Assembly (NCBI GenBank): GCA_016712885.1
Contig: JADJQF010000023.1
Location: 1 to 17,728, forward strand
DNA length: 17,728 bases
Direction: 5' to 3'
Origin: Candidatus Flexicrinis proximus
GTDB taxonomy: Bacteria > Chloroflexota > Anaerolineae > Aggregatilineales > Phototrophicaceae
The translations under genes were made by a program, and so were the position numbers. Every line of letters starts with the position of its first letter. Position 1 is the stretch's first letter. Positions 15,455-17,728 of this stretch are shown here, one piece after another. Under the pieces are notes generated by a model. That model was not told the DNA's origin. It saw only the letters and a list, made by a program, of their open reading frames with translations, and ran no database searches.

Positions 15455-15937
15455 TTAGTCGGTACCCGCCATTGCTCTCTCAATAGCGCTTGGGAAGCGT
15501 CCTTCAAAGTCCAATACGCCCACCCATTCGGGTACAAGAATGATCCGTGTTGTTTGGGGAAACATCGAGCTCACCTGGTGTATCCAGCCGGCTCCAGCCT
15601 CGTCACCCAGGTATCTTTTAGCGGCCAGCGCGTATTCCGAGACAACGCCGTCCACGACTTCTACTCGCGCAGTACCGCGAATGTAAAGCACTCTCGATGG
15701 TTCGGCAGAGGTGATTGTCGCCGCAAGTTTTGAGCCACTCCTAATGGCTTTGAGCTTCGGAGCAGACGGAAAGGTGCCAAATACGAGTTCGTGCCCATTC
15801 CACTGAAACCATATTGGTACGACTCGGGGTGTCCCATCGCTCCAGACGTAGCCAAGCTGCGCCAAGTTTCTGGATTGCAGAAGTTCCCGTGCGACTGGAT
15901 CACTGAGTAAGGCGATATCCCCCTGTTTGGTTGTCAT
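15455..15937 (-). CDS. Pyridoxamine-5'-phosphate-oxidase-like flavin-binding split-barrel protein
   Basis: This 160-residue protein has the split beta-barrel signature of the PPOX/F420-dependent family: ARELLQSRNLAQLGYVWSDGTPRVVPIWFQWNGHELVFGTFPSAPKLKAIRSG (described by its blocks, residues ~16-66), then LAATITSAEPSRVLYIRGTARVEVV. Members bind FMN, F420 or haem and carry out varied redox reactions; the substrate cannot be told. It is not true PdxH, since the phosphate-site motifs are absent. The ribosome site GGAGGG is about 8 nt ahead of the ATG. It lies between the two rhodanese copies on the same strand, with 130-140 bp gaps. Confidence 0.85.
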   Translation of the reverse strand: MTTKQGDIALLSDPVARELLQSRNLAQLGYVWSDGTPRVVPIWFQWNGHELVFGTFPSAPKLKAIRSGSKLAATITSAEPSRVLYIRGTARVEVVDGVVSEYALAAKRYLGDEAGAGWIHQVSSMFPQTTRIILVPEWVGVLDFEGRFPSAIERAMAGTD

Positions 15938-16079
15938 AGAGCCGTCCCTCCATAGTCTTCAAATTTGAGCGTTCCGGGCAGTAGTGTGTGCGACTCAGTT
16001 CACGCTGTTTTGCTTATCTTATAGTTGAGACTGGTTGGTGTGAGGGCTGTGTATTTAGTATCGGGTGTGGGTCGCCTAC

Positions 16080-16469
16080 TTAAGAGGTCGGAAAGCCTGC
16101 ATCTTTCCAGTCCTGAACGCCACCTTGCAGTATCACGACATTGCTGAAACCCATGTCCTGAAGCAACTTGCCGCCTAGAGCTCCCATCGGGCCGAGGATG
16201 CAGGTTGTGATAATGGGACGGGATCGGTTGCTCAGTGCTGGCTCGCGCCAGTCGTCGGGAACTTCGCAGTCGGCTTTGTAGGTCAGGCTTCCAAGCGAGA
16301 TGTTCAGTGCGCCAGGTATCGTCCCTGTCATCACGATATCGCTTGCATCGCGGACATCAATGATCAGTGTTTCCGGGGCTTGTTGCAGGCGATTCTGAGC
16401 CTCAGTCGCGCTAATCGATGGCACGTGCGCGAATGCTTCGGCCACCATTTGACTAAACGTAATTGCCAT
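16080..16469 (-). CDS. Single-domain rhodanese-like sulfurtransferase
   Basis: This 129-residue rhodanese domain has an N-terminal helix, then ISATEAQNRLQQAPETLIIDVRDASDI (IDVRD at 37-41), GTIPGALNISLGSL, and the active loop PIITTCILGPMGALGGKLLQDMGF with Cys90. It ends in VVILQGGVQDWKDAGF. It would carry a persulfide in sulfur relay or detoxification. The loop CILGPMGA is unusual in lacking the arginine often found just after the cysteine. An AAGGA ribosome site precedes the ATG. A decayed paralogue lies at 15120-15320, which indicates an old local duplication or exchange. No signal peptide is seen. Confidence 0.9.
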   Translation of the reverse strand: MAITFSQMVAEAFAHVPSISATEAQNRLQQAPETLIIDVRDASDIVMTGTIPGALNISLGSLTYKADCEVPDDWREPALSNRSRPIITTCILGPMGALGGKLLQDMGFSNVVILQGGVQDWKDAGFPTS

Positions 16470-16553
16470 GTGACGTTCCTTTCACTCAAGTCGGCTTACA
16501 ATCCCGAATTGACGCAAGTGTGCGGTCCTGCGATTCAGCATGCGGGCGGATGC

Positions 16554-17348
16554 CTATTTCCGCATGTGCAAAAGAATCGCCTCCATTGGAAACACCAACC
16601 CCCCAGGCACCAGATATGCCTGCAACATGACCGCAATATCGTTCAGCAAGCGCGAGTGTGTCGCTTCATCGATTTCAGCCTGAAGCATTGCCCCGTAACC
16701 ATGAACGAGGAATTCAACAGAAGGAAAATGCGCGAGTGTGGATATTGCCTGAACACTGGCGTCTCTGAGATCTGCGCCAGCGGCGATAGACTGCATCTGC
16801 TGAATGTCTCCCAGCACGAATGAACTTCGAATGCTGTTGCTCGCGTCGGCACTCACATGACGGCCAAACCCCTTGGCGACCGCAAAAAAGCCCGGGTTCC
16901 GTTCGATCGCGCCCCAGACTAGAACCGCCAACTGCCCACCCGGCGCAAGGACACGATACATTTCTCTCAGATTCGCGACACGATCCTCGAAGAACATGAA
17001 GCCAAACAGGCATGTCACGATCTCGAAAGATTCATCCAGAAACGGCAGGTGAGATGCGTCTCCCAATTGCCAGTCAATAGCAGTATCAGGCCGTTTTGCC
17101 TGAGCAATCGCTAGCATTTCGGGGCTGAGATCGTAACCGACAACCTGTCCCGGGTATCCACAGCGTTCAGCGAGAAGATGAGTTGCAGCGCCGGTTCCAC
17201 ATGCAATGTCCAGAATTCGTTGGTCGTGCTTCATCTCCAGAAAATCGATCAGTCGGGTTGCCCATCTACGCATGGCAGCAGGAACGAAGACTTGCTCGTA
17301 TATTTCCGGGAGTGTGCCGGTCACTTTCCACATCACGCTCTCGTTCAT
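16554..17348 (-). CDS. Class I SAM-dependent methyltransferase (UbiE-like)
   Basis: This 264-residue protein has a Rossmann methyltransferase core. Motif I is ILDIACGTGAATHLL (45-59), the acidic loop is VVGYDLSPEMLAIA (D73), motif II is WQLGDASHLPFLDESFEIVTCLFGFMFF, and motif III is EMYRVLAPGGQLAVLVWG. The pattern is of the Methyltransf_11/UbiE group, which methylates small molecules such as quinones, sterols or polyketides; the substrate is not identifiable. A GGAGG ribosome site lies close to the ATG. It is the first gene of a same-strand run with the rhodanese, flavoprotein and sulfurtransferase, after an 84-bp gap to the rhodanese start. No export signal is seen. Confidence 0.88.
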   Translation of the reverse strand: MNESVMWKVTGTLPEIYEQVFVPAAMRRWATRLIDFLEMKHDQRILDIACGTGAATHLLAERCGYPGQVVGYDLSPEMLAIAQAKRPDTAIDWQLGDASHLPFLDESFEIVTCLFGFMFFEDRVANLREMYRVLAPGGQLAVLVWGAIERNPGFFAVAKGFGRHVSADASNSIRSSFVLGDIQQMQSIAAGADLRDASVQAISTLAHFPSVEFLVHGYGAMLQAEIDEATHSRLLNDIAVMLQAYLVPGGLVFPMEAILLHMRK

Positions 17349-17473
17349 GCGACCTCCATCCGATTTGTAGATGCCGTTTCAAGAGTTAGGGGAAAAGCCG
17401 GCTTCAAGAGTCCCGTTTGCTATAGAGATTGGATGTGGAAGCCTTACTTATCCAGCATACGAATAAACGATCC

Positions 17474-17514
17474 CCGGTCGTCAATCTTTTGATTGATGTT
17501 TGGGTGGAGACCGG
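17474..17514. repeat. Nested inverted repeat upstream of the methyltransferase gene
   Basis: The outer arms CCGGTC (17474-17479) and GACCGG (17509-17514) enclose a tight dyad TCAATC-TTTT-GATTGA (17481-17496). The half-sites are oriented opposite to the FNR box (TTGAT-N4-ATCAA), so it is not a standard FNR site. It may be a terminator for the LuxR gene (minus strand) or an operator for the methyltransferase gene. The rest of 17349-17595 shows nothing else. Confidence 0.4.
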
Positions 17515-17595
17515 TTGGGCCCGGAGGGAATAAGGTTACAGTAGCGCTTTGTTTTCCCCGGCTTACCGATACGGGAGACTCGGTCTGTGATCAGT

Positions 17596-17728
17596 TTAGA
17601 ACAGGCCGAGTTGGCGGGCACCCGCGACAGCCTGGGTTCGGTTCTTTGCGCACAGTTTACTGAAGATTCGATTGATGTGCGTCTTTACTGTGCTCACCCC
17701 AGGAACAGCCGTACCGCAATTTCGTAGT
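17596..17728 (-). CDS. LuxR-family transcriptional regulator (C-terminal HTH, partial, one frameshift)
   Basis: The last ~40 residues of a LuxR-type helix-turn-helix are present: GVSTVKTHINRIFSKL (recognition helix), then AKNRTQAVAGARQLGLF and TAA at 17596-17598. The preceding part, YEIAVRLFL, is in another frame. The change coincides with CCCC 17697-17700, where one more base would join the two pieces as the family expects. The rest of the gene, including any sensor or MalT-like ATPase domain, is outside the window. Confidence 0.75.
   Translation of the reverse strand, partial: LRNCGTAVPGVSTVKTHINRIFSKLCAKNRTQAVAGARQLGLF

Noticed and set aside
17481..17496. TCAATC-TTTT-GATTGA as an FNR/DNR box
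   Set aside because: The half-sites point the wrong way compared with TTGAT-N4-ATCAA, and the dyad sits inside a larger hairpin.

Overview
The window reads as part of a replicon, plasmid or integrated plasmid-like element, of an environmental bacterium that can reduce N2O. The nosZ is of the clade II (Sec-exported) type and sits in the order nosZ - membrane protein - nosD - nosF - nosY. That order, the regulators and the replication protein's domain plan suggest Chloroflexota, perhaps from a denitrifying or anammox community. The host assignment is inference. No rRNA, tRNA, insertion sequence or CRISPR array was recognised.

Layout. Positions 1-6912 (all minus strand) hold a denitrification block read from right to left: two Crp/Fnr-family regulators, an intact nosZ, then a nos membrane protein, nosD, nosF and the start of nosY. 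These last four are all interrupted by frameshifts. Positions 6913-11479 (plus strand) hold a replicon backbone: a gene-free, structured leader, parA, parB overlapping it by 4 bp, a perfect 28-bp palindrome right after parB (candidate parS), two hairpins, and a replication initiator. The initiator gene carries an array of six 21-bp dyad repeats inside its own coding sequence, followed by a purine-rich, AT-rich tract, which is the layout of an intragenic replication origin. Positions 11480-17728 return to the minus strand: a metallo-beta-lactamase-fold protein, a B12-dependent radical SAM protein resembling the hopanoid C-3 methylase family, a two-domain sulfurtransferase, a decayed rhodanese copy, a pyridoxamine-phosphate-oxidase-like flavoprotein, an intact single-domain rhodanese, a class I methyltransferase, and the end of a LuxR-type regulator.

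How it fits together. Three near-identical operators of the form TGTGA-N6-TCACA lie upstream of nosZ, of the second Crp/Fnr gene and of the radical SAM gene. Both Crp/Fnr proteins carry an R-E-V-V-x-R recognition helix, the CRP-type pattern expected to read TGTGA. At nosZ and at the radical SAM gene a -10-like hexamer lies exactly 32 bp downstream of the operator centre, as in class II activation. This suggests a small autoregulated regulon that ties N2O respiration to a lipid- or cofactor-type radical SAM enzyme.

The most striking feature is the initiator: a winged-helix domain, an origin-bearing linker, a DnaD-like domain and a possible DnaA-domain-I-like C-terminus in one polypeptide. Caution: many frameshifts fall in short G/C runs where one more base would restore the family reading frame, so some may be consensus errors rather than gene decay.
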